31,233 nucleotides of DNA from Deltaproteobacteria bacterium (lineage in GTDB: Bacteria > Desulfobacterota_B > Binatia > UBA9968). Positions 14,490 to 22,497 of the stretch are shown here, piece after piece. The DNA is taken from the NCBI GenBank assembly GCA_005879255.1, contig VBKY01000091.1, positions 464-31,696 of the forward strand, in the 5' to 3' direction. Both the position numbers and the translations under genes were made by a program. Within the stretch, counting starts at the first letter, position 1, and the number at the start of each line of letters is the position of its first letter. The notes beneath the pieces were generated by a model, which saw nothing but the letters and a program-made list of their open reading frames with translations, did not search any database and was not told the origin of the DNA.

Positions 14490-14738
14490 TTTGTCCGTTC
14501 TTTTCTGCATCAAAATCTGAACGATGATGCCGAAAGTGGCCAAACCGCCGCCGAGCAAGACGCCGGCAATGCTGCCGAATACTGTGGCGACGCCTCTCGG
14601 CTCAACGTCGCTCCAAGGGATGAGGTGAGCGAAGAAGGTCGGCGCGATACTGCCGGCTCCGAAACCGAACAGACCACCCATGACCATGCCTGCGAGTGCG
14701 CCGCAGGAGACCAGCACGAAGATGCGCGTCCATTTCAT
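14484..14738 (-). CDS. Small membrane protein
   Basis: 84 aa from the ATG at 14738; the frame is open to 14822 but that part runs through the neighbouring palindrome. Two hydrophobic helices (about 4-33, glycine-rich GALAGMVMGGLFGFGAGS, and about 53-77), then a basic tail. Not recognised. The stop lies inside the first core of the attC-like site at 14394-14489, and the start is 18 bp after the previous one, so the gene fills one cassette. Confidence 0.6.
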   Translation of the reverse strand: MKWTRIFVLVSCGALAGMVMGGLFGFGAGSIAPTFFAHLIPWSDVEPRGVATVFGSIAGVLLGGGLATFGIIVQILMQKRTDKA

Positions 14739-14755
14739 GGCTCTGTGTGCTTCAT

Positions 14756-14836
14756 GCCTGACGCGAAGGCTGAGCAGGCGAGGCCCGCGAGCTCTGTGAG
14801 CGGGTCCGAAGGTCTGTCTCAAGCCGCGAGTTATAC
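14756..14836 (-). repeat. attC-like site between cassette genes
   Basis: 81 bp, on the minus strand from GTATAAC to GTCAGGC. The cores are degenerate, but the inner arms pair well: CGGCTTGAG with CTCAGCC (one extra T left unpaired, as in attC extrahelical bases) and GACCCGC with GCGGGCC. It begins immediately after the stop of the 153-aa gene. Confidence 0.45.
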
Positions 14837-14837
14837 G

Positions 14838-15299
14838 TCATCGGATTCTTGCGCACCGTGCGCTAATGAGAAATAGAGGTGACGGAATCACCCTAGGGTC
14901 GGACGCGTCGCCTCCGTCCCACGATCCGCTCACTAGACAGAAAATGTTACCGCGCGAGATGCGATATGAGGTTCCATCCGGGCCATCGGCTTCGCGATCC
15001 GCCTTCCAGCCCGCGTTGGCTGCCGCCGAGCCCGGTTTGGGGTACGGGCTATCGGCCGGTGGAAATCTCCCGGGCACTTTGTTCCGGTCACCCACCACGG
15101 TGACGACGCATCCTCTGTATATCTTCCCCTGATCCTCGAAGGTCTCGGGTGCCTGCCGGTAAAGCCCGCCTTTGAATGTACTCACTTTGCGTGAGACATA
15201 GTCACACGCATCATTCACCTCATCGGCATGCGCGAATGAACCGGCCGCCACCTGATAGGCAAGAATGACGGCGGAGAACGCCAGGCAAAATCTGTTCAT
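14838..15299 (-). CDS. Hypothetical secreted protein
   Basis: 153 aa with a signal peptide (about 1-25, ending SFAHA). The mature part contains several cysteines (DACDYVSRKV, RGCVVTVVGD, IFCLVSG) and a middle region rich in Pro and Gly. Its start ATGA overlaps the end of the cupin fragment frame. Not recognised as any family. An attC-like palindrome follows its stop directly and a short palindrome precedes its start, so it looks like one cassette. Confidence 0.65.
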   Translation of the reverse strand: MNRFCLAFSAVILAYQVAAGSFAHADEVNDACDYVSRKVSTFKGGLYRQAPETFEDQGKIYRGCVVTVVGDRNKVPGRFPPADSPYPKPGSAAANAGWKADREADGPDGTSYRISRGNIFCLVSGSWDGGDASDPRVIPSPLFLISARCARIR

Positions 15300-15397
15300 G
15301 TTCGTATAACGTTCGGCTGAGCGGCCGTTAATATGACCACAAAAATTCTTGGTGGAGCGCTGGGGTTGTCGAAACTCTTGCGTTCCATCTTCGCCAT
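15296..15397 (-). pseudogene. 5' fragment of a cupin-type gene
   Basis: The ATG at 15397 has an excellent AAGGAGGAG ribosome site and starts MAKMERKSFDNPS, close to the N-terminus of a common cupin group in soil bacteria. After about 14 residues the similarity ends and the frame runs through a short palindrome to a stop at 15296. The fragment (33 aa) has no cupin motif left. Inferred to be a gene cut off by recombination at the palindrome. Confidence 0.55.
15304..15332. repeat. Short palindrome at a cassette junction
   Basis: GTATAAC and GTTAATA-like ends enclose arms that pair as TAACG/CGTTA and GGC/GCC, with two unpaired A on one side. It stands exactly between the truncated cupin fragment and the start of the 153-aa gene. 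It may be a very short or decayed attC-like site. Confidence 0.4.
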
Positions 15398-15723
15398 CGC
15401 GTTTCTCCTCCTTTTTAAGGCGGCGAACGCCGACGACTCTAGCCCACGCTCCGTGAGCGGCTGAATTATTAAGTCAGCCGCCCTATCTCCTAAAACGGCT
15501 CCACTAATCAAATCCGAAGCGGATGCAATATCCATCGGCTACCCCAACTTGTCAATAATCTTCTAGCGTTCAACACCGCCGGTTTCGGCGGCCCATCTCC
15601 CTAACAACTCGCAGCCTCCCAAGTTGACACGGGACTGAGTTGTTCGATACTCTCGACTAAAGACAGCCGCGGCGCCGAGGTGGAAGAAACAGTATAAGAC
15701 GCGACCAAAGGGAGGATTCCGAC

Positions 15724-16209
15724 ATGCCAAAAATCAAAGGGATTAGCCACGTGGTGCTTTACGTCAACGACTTGGACAAGATGGTCGACTTCTACACGAA
15801 CATTGTGGGACTCATTAAATATCGCGAGAACGCCCGCGGTATGGTATTCCTGACGCCCGATCCGGAGCTCGACGACCACCAACTCGCTCTATGCAAAGGA
15901 CGCGAGGGCAAGTCCAAGCTTATCGCCCACATCGCCTGGCGCGTGGAGACGCCGGCTGAAATCAAAGAATACTACGAACGGTTCAAGGCTCAGGGTGTTC
16001 CCATCGACCACTGCGTCAGCCACGCCTATGAAGAAATGGGCAACACCGTGTCATGCTATTTCCTCGACCCCGAGGGCAACTGCCTCGAAGTCTACGCCCT
16101 CGTTCCCGAGCGCGATGACAAGCGTATCAATCGTCCTCTTGATCTAGACAAGAGCGTGGGCGAGATCGTCGCTCAAGCAAGTGGGCTCGGCGCCAGTGGC
16201 ACTCATTAG
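15724..16209 (+). CDS. VOC-family (glyoxalase/extradiol dioxygenase-like) protein
   Basis: 161 aa. Two beta-alpha-beta-beta-beta modules of the vicinal oxygen chelate fold: GISHVVLYVNDLDKMVDFYT at the start, LIAHIAWRVETPAEIKEYYE in the middle, CYFLDPEGNCLEVYALV near the end. H9, H69 and E122 stand in the positions of the metal-binding His-His-Glu of extradiol dioxygenases, so an Fe(II)-dependent oxygenase is plausible; the substrate is unknown. AGGGAGGA precedes the ATG. It is on the opposite strand to its neighbours, and its 5' region (15540-15723) contains a CCGCC/GGCGG hairpin (15575-15590) and an AACAACTC/GAGTTGTT inverted repeat (15604-15645). A CGTGCA/TGCACG hairpin (16251-16268) lies downstream. 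Confidence 0.88.
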   Translation: MPKIKGISHVVLYVNDLDKMVDFYTNIVGLIKYRENARGMVFLTPDPELDDHQLALCKGREGKSKLIAHIAWRVETPAEIKEYYERFKAQGVPIDHCVSHAYEEMGNTVSCYFLDPEGNCLEVYALVPERDDKRINRPLDLDKSVGEIVAQASGLGASGTH

Positions 16210-16384
16210 TTGTTGACGTACACTCTTTCGTCAGGGGATTGTGTGACAGCCGTGCAACTATCTGCACGACGTTAACAAGTCGAGATTCTTCGCCTACGGC
16301 TCAGAATGACATTTCGGCAGCGCACTTGATAATCGGAGTTTCCGCTTCTCCAGCTATACGTGCTCGTCCCGATTCTAGTAGTGT

Positions 16385-16852
16385 CTATTTGGGCAAAAGT
16401 CCTACTTGGCGCAATACTGTCGCTTGATCCCAATAAATTCGCTCGCAGGTGAGTTTGTCGCCACGAAACTGGGCGACCACTACGATGTCGATCTCCACTC
16501 TTTTGTTTGTCGGCGGCACGTTGGGCAAAAACCAATTCATCGGCTTACTGTGCGTGAAAGTGACGTGAAGCTCATCCACTAACTGCCCGTCCCCTACGAG
16601 GCGGCTCACTGGAATCATCTGCAAGTCCTCGGGCCACGAGGGAATGAAGTTATCGCGATAAAATACCCGTAACTCGTCTTTGCCGCGGCCCCCGGTGTTG
16701 ACTGGCACATGATTGACGAACGCATCTTCAGTCATCGTGGCCAACGTGGCCTCTACATCTTTGTTAATGAACTCGCCGGCGAGGTGATCTTTCCAGACTT
16801 GCTCCAAATTTTCGTCTGTTGCCGCTGCTCGCTCGGTTGGCGACTGAGTCAT
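16385..16852 (-). CDS. SnoaL-like (NTF2-fold) ester cyclase-type protein
   Basis: 155 aa from the ATG at 16852, which has AAAGGAG 6 nt upstream. Family features: W-DHLAGEFINKDVEATLATM near the start, AFVNHVPVNTGGRGKDELRVF, FIPSWPEDLQMIPVSRLVGD, VDELHVTFTH, and the final IYWDQATVLRQVGLL. SnoaL-like proteins are small cone-shaped enzymes or ligand binders; this group is usually annotated as 'nuclear transport factor 2 family' without known activity. It lies in the accessory block; a GTTTAAC core-like heptamer lies about 60 bp upstream. Confidence 0.85.
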   Translation of the reverse strand: MTQSPTERAAATDENLEQVWKDHLAGEFINKDVEATLATMTEDAFVNHVPVNTGGRGKDELRVFYRDNFIPSWPEDLQMIPVSRLVGDGQLVDELHVTFTHSKPMNWFLPNVPPTNKRVEIDIVVVAQFRGDKLTCERIYWDQATVLRQVGLLPK

Positions 16853-16961
16853 GACTTGCTCCTTTAGGCCCCGAGTGAATCGATCTCGAGGCCGGCTCAC
16901 GCAGTGTTAAACACGACGCCACACGTCTAATTGCGCGACCGACCTTGTTCATGCCATGCGC

Positions 16962-17264
16962 TCATCCGATGTCCCCTTCTCGGCGTTCGAAGAAATGATG
17001 TAGCCATCGAAACAAGAGCGCATTCAGCACAACACCAAGTGCGACGATTGCGACCATTCCGCTGAAGCCGAAATGCGAGAAAGGCTTGATCCCGAGTGCG
17101 AGACTCCACGGTAGCGCGAGAAGCACCAGCTCAATAGCCTGAAGACCAGGCATCTCCGCCGACTCGCTCAGGCGCAAACCAGCGAGCGCTGCGGTAACTA
17201 CGACGAGAGCGAGATAGAAAAAGAAAACTAGACGAAGTGCTAATGCTAACCTGATACCTTTCAT
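16962..17264 (-). CDS. Small three-helix membrane protein
   Basis: 100 aa from the ATG at 17264; the longer frame to 17297 crosses a palindrome. Hydrophobic segments at about 3-30, 41-58 and 64-84, then WLHHFFERREGD. Not recognised. No good ribosome site is visible before either start. It fills the space between two candidate recombination sites. Confidence 0.55.
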   Translation of the reverse strand: MKGIRLALALRLVFFFYLALVVVTAALAGLRLSESAEMPGLQAIELVLLALPWSLALGIKPFSHFGFSGMVAIVALGVVLNALLFRWLHHFFERREGDIG

Positions 17265-17273
17265 CGCTGTCGC

Positions 17274-17337
17274 CCTAGCGTCACGAAAGCCAATCATAGC
17301 GCCTGACCAAAAACGTGAATCGACGCCGTGTTGACTG
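17274..17337 (-). repeat. Possible degenerate attC-like palindrome
   Basis: GCGTCACG (17278-17285) pairs with CGTG....GACGC (17314-17326), leaving four unpaired bases on one arm. The outer ends (CCCTAGC and GTTGAC) only loosely resemble integron cores. It lies between the truncated haemoglobin and the 100-aa membrane gene. Confidence 0.3.
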
Positions 17338-17375
17338 CCGAGTGCCCGCCAACCGAACAGTGACTCGGTTTCCTG

Positions 17376-17775
17376 CTACGCCTTGGCGATAACGATGTCG
17401 CCGTAGGTGCTCTCGACGATCGCGCGCAGCTCAGCGCCTTCAGCGGCTGGCACGTTGAACTTATCGAGCGTCTGCTTAAAGTCGTCCATGAAGGCGTCCC
17501 ATTCTTTTGGCGTGATGTTTAAATGGCGATGGGAATCAGCCATGGAGCGGCCCGTGTATTTCTGCGGCCCGCCGCTCGCCCAGCAAACCATTTCGGTGAC
17601 GAGGTACTTGTGAAACCAGGGGGCGGGAACTGCGGTGCGCTTCGTCGACCGCAGGGTTTGCATTGAGACGCGGATCAGCCATGACCCGATCGACGAGGTC
17701 GTCGACGACGACGGCGATACTGTATACTCCGCCGAGCCGCTCATAGAGAGTGGGCGGAGGTTGTTGGGTTGACAC
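17376..17775 (-). pseudogene. Truncated haemoglobin (group 1), broken by one frameshift
   Basis: Two frames together make one globin. The first (start 17775) gives TLYERLGGVYSIAVVVDDLV and DPRLNANPAVDEAHR. The second, ending at 17376, continues HKYLVTEMVCWASGGPQKYT, then GRSMADSHRHLNITPKEWDA and a C-terminal helix ending TYGDIVIAK. One extra base around 17631-17637, beside a G-run, explains the shift: without it the join would read EAHR-VPAPWFHKYL as in relatives. The distal and proximal haem-pocket residues, including the H of DSHRHL, are present, so the gene was intact recently or the shift is an assembly error. The intact form binds O2 or NO. It is in the accessory block. Confidence 0.8.
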
Positions 17776-17840
17776 GTGTGATTCCTTTCTTGTTTTGGAT
17801 CTCGAATAGCAAACGGTTGCTTGCGGCCAACGCGTCCGCC

Positions 17841-17939
17841 ACCTAACGGTTCCTCGCTATCGTGGACGGCCCGTCGACTCGTCGATTTTCTCGCAAGTCA
17901 TTATCAGAACGATAGCCCAGATCGGCAGAAGTATTAAGC
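17841..17939 (-). repeat. attC-like site upstream of the truncated haemoglobin
   Basis: On the minus strand a GCTTAAT element and, 99 bp on, GTTAGGT, the latter a full match to GTTRRRY. The inner arms GCTATCGT (17916-17909) and ACGATAGC (17863-17856) are perfectly complementary. It is the outermost site of the block next to the tad genes. Confidence 0.45.
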
Positions 17940-17993
17940 GGAACACACAAAAACAAATAATCCTCTGCGTGACGTGGGTTTGTAGTGAAATAG

Positions 17994-18030
17994 CGGATTG
18001 GCCGCCATCTCAGCACGAGCAGCCAATCCG
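17994..18030. terminator. Inverted repeat after the last tad gene, candidate terminator
   Basis: CGGATTGGC (17994-18002) and GCCAATCCG (18022-18030) form a perfect 9-bp stem with a 19-nt loop, 55 bp after the stop of the last TadG gene. No T-run follows on the minus strand, so a rho-independent terminator is uncertain. The same GCCAATCCGT word reappears at 20686-20695. Confidence 0.4.
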
Positions 18031-18085
18031 TAATCGATTTTACCTAAAGCTGATGATCGATAGCAGAATCCGCGATTTTTACAGA

Positions 18086-19138
18086 CTACATGCCGGACTT
18101 CGCGTCTCTAACCAAACTGGTAACGTGGCATTTCGCCCAAGGCGCCTTGTTAGGGTCTTCTCCACAGCTAATATCGCCAATAATATATTTGTCCCATCCC
18201 TGACCATCTGCACTTTTGGTTTTACCCAAACCCCAGCCATCGTCGCCTTTTTTCGGCCAAAACCGGGCAAAATCCATGATATTTGAACATTGGTTGTACG
18301 TCACACCAGTCGCGACTACCGGAATCAGGTAGCTTCGTCCTTCTGTCTTTCCAGCCAAGAAGACCTTCTCGAAATCAGAATATATGCTGGAAATCTGTCC
18401 GTTGTTCAGTTCAGTGCAAAACCCGATGCCGACCGAGGCCGCGCCCGAGCATGTTAATGAACCCATGAGCAGCTCGTAAATTGCGGTTTTACTTGCGCTG
18501 TTGATGTAAAAAGTTGTGTACCCTGAGGTTTCATCAGCGGCATTCGCCTGCAAGAGCTTCACCTCAGTTTTCTGATATTGGCCATTCGCATCTTTAGCGC
18601 CGCAAAGAGTTTGTTCCATTGCTATTGGCAGATCCGGGGCGGTTTTGACGATGGCTACAGCGCTGACACTAACATTCGCACTCTTGGCGGTCGGGATGCC
18701 GATCAAATTAAACAGCGGCGTAAGAAAGAGCGGCGACTTCATCGGGGTATTCGGAGTACCGCCATAGGGATTCGTGGTTTCCAGAGCAACACGGACACCG
18801 TTAGCACCCGTGATACTCCCCTGCGCCGTGAAAGTATTTGTCCCGGAGTTGTAATTTATATAGGTAATATTCGCTTTGCCGATCTGATTATTCGGACTAT
18901 CGAGATAGTTGTTAGCCGAGTTGAAAGCTTCGGCTCTATTTTCCACTTGGGCTGGGTCACCCGTGTGTATGGCCGATGCCGCCGCCAAGGCCGCCGCGTC
19001 AACCGCCGGCTGGCCTTGAGACCGAACATAGGCGAGGTGGCCGGTGTCCAGGCCCATGCCTACCATGATCATGAGGAGAACGATCATTAGTGTTACAAAA
19101 ACGAGGACAGCGCCCCTGTCGTTTTTAATCGGCTTCAT
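18086..19138 (-). CDS. TadG-like pilus assembly protein, copy 2
   Basis: 350 aa. The N-terminus has the TadE/TadG prepilin-like helix, RGAVLVFVTLMIVLLMIMVG followed by GLDTGHLAYVRSQGQPAVDA and AALAAAS; the rest is a large extracytoplasmic part with several cysteines and no von Willebrand domain that I can recognise. TadG-type proteins are minor components of Flp (tight-adherence) pili or related surface structures. GGAGGG precedes the ATG. It is the last gene of the second TadE-TadE-TadG set and shares sequence throughout with the copy at 20940-21944 (for instance LTPLFNLIGIPTAKSANVSV against LTPLFNLMGIPTAKNQNVSV). Confidence 0.85.
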   Translation of the reverse strand: MKPIKNDRGAVLVFVTLMIVLLMIMVGMGLDTGHLAYVRSQGQPAVDAAALAAASAIHTGDPAQVENRAEAFNSANNYLDSPNNQIGKANITYINYNSGTNTFTAQGSITGANGVRVALETTNPYGGTPNTPMKSPLFLTPLFNLIGIPTAKSANVSVSAVAIVKTAPDLPIAMEQTLCGAKDANGQYQKTEVKLLQANAADETSGYTTFYINSASKTAIYELLMGSLTCSGAASVGIGFCTELNNGQISSIYSDFEKVFLAGKTEGRSYLIPVVATGVTYNQCSNIMDFARFWPKKGDDGWGLGKTKSADGQGWDKYIIGDISCGEDPNKAPWAKCHVTSLVRDAKSGM

Positions 19139-19152
19139 GCTTTCCCTCCGAA

Positions 19153-19707
19153 TTACCCATCAGCAATATTAAAAGTCGCAGTACCCGAATTGACATTCGG
19201 GCTTGATGTACACGTGTCATTTTGCTCGTACCGCTGATAGTTGTACCGCATGCGGGTTGACCGGGTTAGCGTACGAGAAGTTGGAACGTTCGCGCCTAAA
19301 AAATTCATCAGCCTGTAAAGAGTAAAATTGTAGTTTCCACGCACTTGCACTTCGATGCTCTCGCTACACGGAAATGGCCCCACGACCGCATCATCTTCAT
19401 AAAAGGTGACTATGACTTGCCGGCCCGTGAGGTATCTCGGAATTCTATCTTGTATTCTATTGCTGATTATATTTGCGTCTGCGACTGCAAAATCAGGGTT
19501 TTCAGCGTCAGTCCTATTGGACTTTTCCAATTGACTTCCGATTCTTGCTCCGTCCCGTGCCGCTACGGCGATTAGATTACTCATATAAAAGGCGATGCCG
19601 AAATCGACTGCAACCATAAGGGCGCCCAGTAGAATAGGCATTATCAGAGCAATCTCAACGAGGCTTTGTCCCTTTTCCCTTTTTTTGGTGTTGTAATTGC
19701 CCTTCAT
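19153..19707 (-). CDS. TadE-like pseudopilin, second of set 2
   Basis: 184 aa from the ATG at 19707 with GAGGAG upstream. The TadE-like segment is REKGQSLVEIALIMPILLGA followed by DFGIAFYMSNLIAVAARDGA; the conserved glutamate after G-QS-V is the mark of type IV-like prepilin helices. A C-terminal NYNFTLYRLMNFLG strand is shared by all four TadE genes of this window. Its closest relative here is the 21973-22473 gene. The stop lies 14 bp before TadG, so cotranscription is likely. Confidence 0.85.
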   Translation of the reverse strand: MKGNYNTKKREKGQSLVEIALIMPILLGALMVAVDFGIAFYMSNLIAVAARDGARIGSQLEKSNRTDAENPDFAVADANIISNRIQDRIPRYLTGRQVIVTFYEDDAVVGPFPCSESIEVQVRGNYNFTLYRLMNFLGANVPTSRTLTRSTRMRYNYQRYEQNDTCTSSPNVNSGTATFNIADG

Positions 19708-19766
19708 GAAAAAGATCTCCTCGGTACACCCCACATTGAAGAGAGTGAGTATTAATCAACGATGTA

Positions 19767-20297
19767 TTAAGGTGTTCCTCCACCCACACATCCCGATTGA
19801 TGCTCCCATCTCATCTCTGTTATGCGATCTACGGTTACAGATTCGGGCACCGAGGCCCCTAGCAAGCGCAATATCCGATAAAAGAAAAAGTTGTATTGAC
19901 CTTGAACCCTCACCAGCACGCGCTGATTGCAAGTGCTCGCCGTTCCAGGAGCCGGATATTGGACAGTTATGGAGGCTCCTGTTAAGAGCGCTGCCGGTAA
20001 CCGTGCGGCGGTTTCATTAAAAATATTACCGAACGAATAGCATGCGGGCATGTTGCAAGTAGTGGTACCAGCCGCCAGCGTAGGATCGGCCGCTGCGATG
20101 CGCGCCCCCTCGCGCGCAGCGTTCTGAGCGATTTGGCTGGTGTAAAACGCTAGTCCAAAATCAGCGGGAATCCACGCAACGATAATGAGTAATATGAAGA
20201 CGATTGTGAATTCGACCATCGCTTGACCTTTGCTGGTCAAGCAATAGCGCAGAGGCTGTGTAATCCGTCGGGGCTTATCGCCGACATAGTCGTTCAT
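19767..20297 (-). CDS. TadE-like pseudopilin, first of set 2
   Basis: 176 aa from the ATG at 20297; the ATG at 20309 is less likely because the MND...DK start aligns with the paralogue's MNEYTADK. TadE-like segment: SKGQAMVEFTIVFILLIIVA then WIPADFGLAFYTSQIAQNAA. A pair of cysteines (CNMPACYS) and the end YNFFFYRILRLLGA then TEMRWEHQSG match the paralogue at 22498-23016. Its leader carries the conserved promoter-like pair and dyad described separately. Confidence 0.85.
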   Translation of the reverse strand: MNDYVGDKPRRITQPLRYCLTSKGQAMVEFTIVFILLIIVAWIPADFGLAFYTSQIAQNAAREGARIAAADPTLAAGTTTCNMPACYSFGNIFNETAARLPAALLTGASITVQYPAPGTASTCNQRVLVRVQGQYNFFFYRILRLLGASVPESVTVDRITEMRWEHQSGCVGGGTP

Positions 20298-20656
20298 AAA
20301 CCATCTCAATCAATCCCCCCCGTGGATTGCGCAAGTTTCAATATAGAAATTTGGAAGCGAATGCAAGAGGGGGCAATCCGATGAAAATCCAGGCAAGCGC
20401 CGGAGGCAAAAACGAAGTTAAGGGTGGACCCGATCATCATTTGCTTACGACGGGTCAAGTAAAGTCATAGATGTGGTGTGCTTCTGGCTACTAAGAAGAC
20501 CAAAGCATGGCATATCAATGACTTAGCGATTCAATCCCCGGTGTAACTATAAGTATGGAAGCGGCGGGCGAAAACCCTGTATAAAAGCAAAAACCCATAC
20601 CTGAGGGATGGAGGCACGGCATCGAGGCACGCGATGTCTCGGCAATGGTTTTGCCG
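20298..20656 (-). promoter_or_regulatory. Leader of TadE-TadE-TadG set 2, conserved with that of set 1
   Basis: This region aligns with 23017-23359. Shared elements on the minus strand, from far to near: a CGGCAA/TTGCCG hairpin (20640-20656), a TTATAGTTACAC box, the dyad GACCCG-N18-CGGGTC (20427-20456), a TCCGG box, and a TTGCAT and TATATT pair 15 bp apart (20340-20366), about 45 bp before the ATG. The last pair is promoter-like. The rest of the gap, 20657-20939, holds a perfect AATCCGT/ACGGATT dyad (about 20688-20702) and nothing else that I can support. Confidence 0.5.
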
Positions 20657-20939
20657 TCCCGTGACGACAACCCCACCCCGACAACCATTTGCCAATCCGT
20701 TACGGATTTGCGGGTCTAACGAGCTATTTTACAACTAGCGAGATCTTGGCGAATTACCTGATTTGATCAGTACGCTTTGCCAGGTTCCTTTTCCCTGACT
20801 AATCTATGGGAAAAACAAAGATTGTTTGAGGTGGCATCGAGACTCTGTCCGCAGGTCACGGTTGCTTGGATGTATTTAGGATTTTCCTTACTATCGACCG
20901 AAGTTCGATGGTTAAGTACGAGTTTGGGTGGAAGGAAGT

Positions 20940-21944
20940 CTACATATTTTTCGCCTTCTCACGCACCAGCCTGTGATTGAAGCACATACTAGTATCAAGG
21001 CTCGTGAGGGTTTGGTTGCAAACTATGTCAGCGACTATGTATTTGGGGTTGCCGCTCTTGACAATCGATTTCGGGTAAATTTTGGCAAAGTCCGTGATCT
21101 TGGTCGGGTTCTGCGGATCACAATTGCTTCCACCCGCTATAACCGGGATGATCCACCATCGGCCAGGGTTATCTGTCAAAAAGAAATCGTTAGCTGTGCC
21201 TAAAACGGTGTTCACTTGCCCCCTATTTTGGCAGATAAGACTACCAATCTCGATCGTCCCGTTTATTGAGTTACCCGAGCAGCTTCCGGCGGTCTCAAAT
21301 CCCGCCTTTATGTCCGGTGCACCTGAGGAACAATCAAAAAACGTCGTCCAACAGGCATTCTCGCCACTGTCACTCTGATCCGGGTGCTGCATCATTATTT
21401 TTACGTCGTTTACCTGCGTGCTTCCATTGCAGACGCCTGTCCACAGCGCGATAGGAACCGCCGGCTTCGTTGTTATGACGGATACCGCGCTGACGCTCAC
21501 GTTTTGGTTTTTTGCCGTGGGGATACCCATTAGATTGAACAGCGGAGTAAGGAACATAGGCGTGCTGATACTCGATGTTGACTCCAGAGCCACTCGTACG
21601 CCATTGGCCGTGTTGACGTCTCCGGCGTAATTGGTGATCGTATTCGTGGCGAAATCATATTGAACGTAGCTGACGTCGTCGTTTCCTATCGTGTTCGTAG
21701 CGCTTCCGGCGTAGGTATTCTTCGAGTTGAATCCGCGGGCTCTACTTTTAACCTGGTCATCATTTCTAAATGGCAATCCCGTCACGGCCGCTAACGCCGC
21801 CGAATCCACCGCCGCTTGCCCTTGATTGCGAACGTAGGTCAGCTGACCGGTATCAAGGCCAAGTCCAACCATGACCAAGAGCAGGACGATCATCAGTGTC
21901 GCGAATACGATCACGGTGCCTTGTTGGTTTTTTAAGGTTTTCAT
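20940..21944 (-). CDS. TadG-like pilus assembly protein, copy 1
   Basis: 334 aa from the ATG at 21944 with GGAGG 5 nt upstream; the longer frame to 22115 lies inside the previous TadE gene. N-terminal helix QQGTVIVFATLMIVLLLVMV followed by GLGLDTGQLTYVRNQGQAAV; then an extracytoplasmic region with several cysteines. It matches the copy at 18086-19138 from end to end, with more divergence in the C-terminal half. Both copies end with a similar KY.I.DI.C strand and an LVR stretch. Last gene of set 1. Confidence 0.85.
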   Translation of the reverse strand: MKTLKNQQGTVIVFATLMIVLLLVMVGLGLDTGQLTYVRNQGQAAVDSAALAAVTGLPFRNDDQVKSRARGFNSKNTYAGSATNTIGNDDVSYVQYDFATNTITNYAGDVNTANGVRVALESTSSISTPMFLTPLFNLMGIPTAKNQNVSVSAVSVITTKPAVPIALWTGVCNGSTQVNDVKIMMQHPDQSDSGENACWTTFFDCSSGAPDIKAGFETAGSCSGNSINGTIEIGSLICQNRGQVNTVLGTANDFFLTDNPGRWWIIPVIAGGSNCDPQNPTKITDFAKIYPKSIVKSGNPKYIVADIVCNQTLTSLDTSMCFNHRLVREKAKNM

Positions 21945-21972
21945 AAGTCCTCCCGAAATGGTCGAACTGAGA

Positions 21973-22473
21973 TCATGGTGGATAGGATCCGCTGTAGGTG
22001 AGCGTCGTACAAAAAGTAGTTGAAGATCCGGTTTCGCCGCCATTCTGGTCGGGCTGAAAGTTGTACCACATTTTCGTTGTCCGAGTAATGGTACGTTGAC
22101 TCGGAGTCGACACACCCAATAGTGCCATTAGCCGATAGAAAAAAAAGTTGTAACCTCCCTGAGCGGTCACTTCAACGTTCTGCGCGCACTCGGTTCCACC
22201 TGTGGCATAATGAGTTACATTGACACTTTTCGATACCAAAGACGGTGGCAAAATATTGTAAACCGACTGCGCCACGTTACCGGCCTGGGCATTACTCATA
22301 GGATTAGTAGCCGAGGCAACGCGTGCTCCGTCCCTCACCGCGTTTTGGGTGAGATGACCTGCGATAATTGCCATCCCAAAATCGAACGGAACGTACAACG
22401 CAACCAGGATTATGGGCGTCATTAACGTAATTTCGACTATGCTTTGCCCTTTGCAATTCAATAACGAGCGCAT
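21973..22473 (-). CDS. TadE-like pseudopilin, second of set 1
   Basis: 166 aa. N-terminus CKGQSIVEITLMTPIILVAL then YVPFDFGMAIIAGHLTQNAV, RDGARVASA; the C-terminal part has GGYNFFFYRLMALLG and a WYNFQPDQN end. It has GAGGTTGAT before the ATG. Relative of the 19153-19707 gene. 24 bp after the first TadE gene and 28 bp before TadG. Confidence 0.85.
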   Translation of the reverse strand: MRSLLNCKGQSIVEITLMTPIILVALYVPFDFGMAIIAGHLTQNAVRDGARVASATNPMSNAQAGNVAQSVYNILPPSLVSKSVNVTHYATGGTECAQNVEVTAQGGYNFFFYRLMALLGVSTPSQRTITRTTKMWYNFQPDQNGGETGSSTTFCTTLTYSGSYPP

Positions 22474-22497
22474 ATCAACCTCGCCAGAAATATTAGA

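Noticed and set aside
20298..20656. c-di-GMP (GEMM) riboswitch in the tad leader
   Set aside because: Considered because Tad pili are often c-di-GMP controlled, but the conserved GEMM core words are absent from both leader copies.
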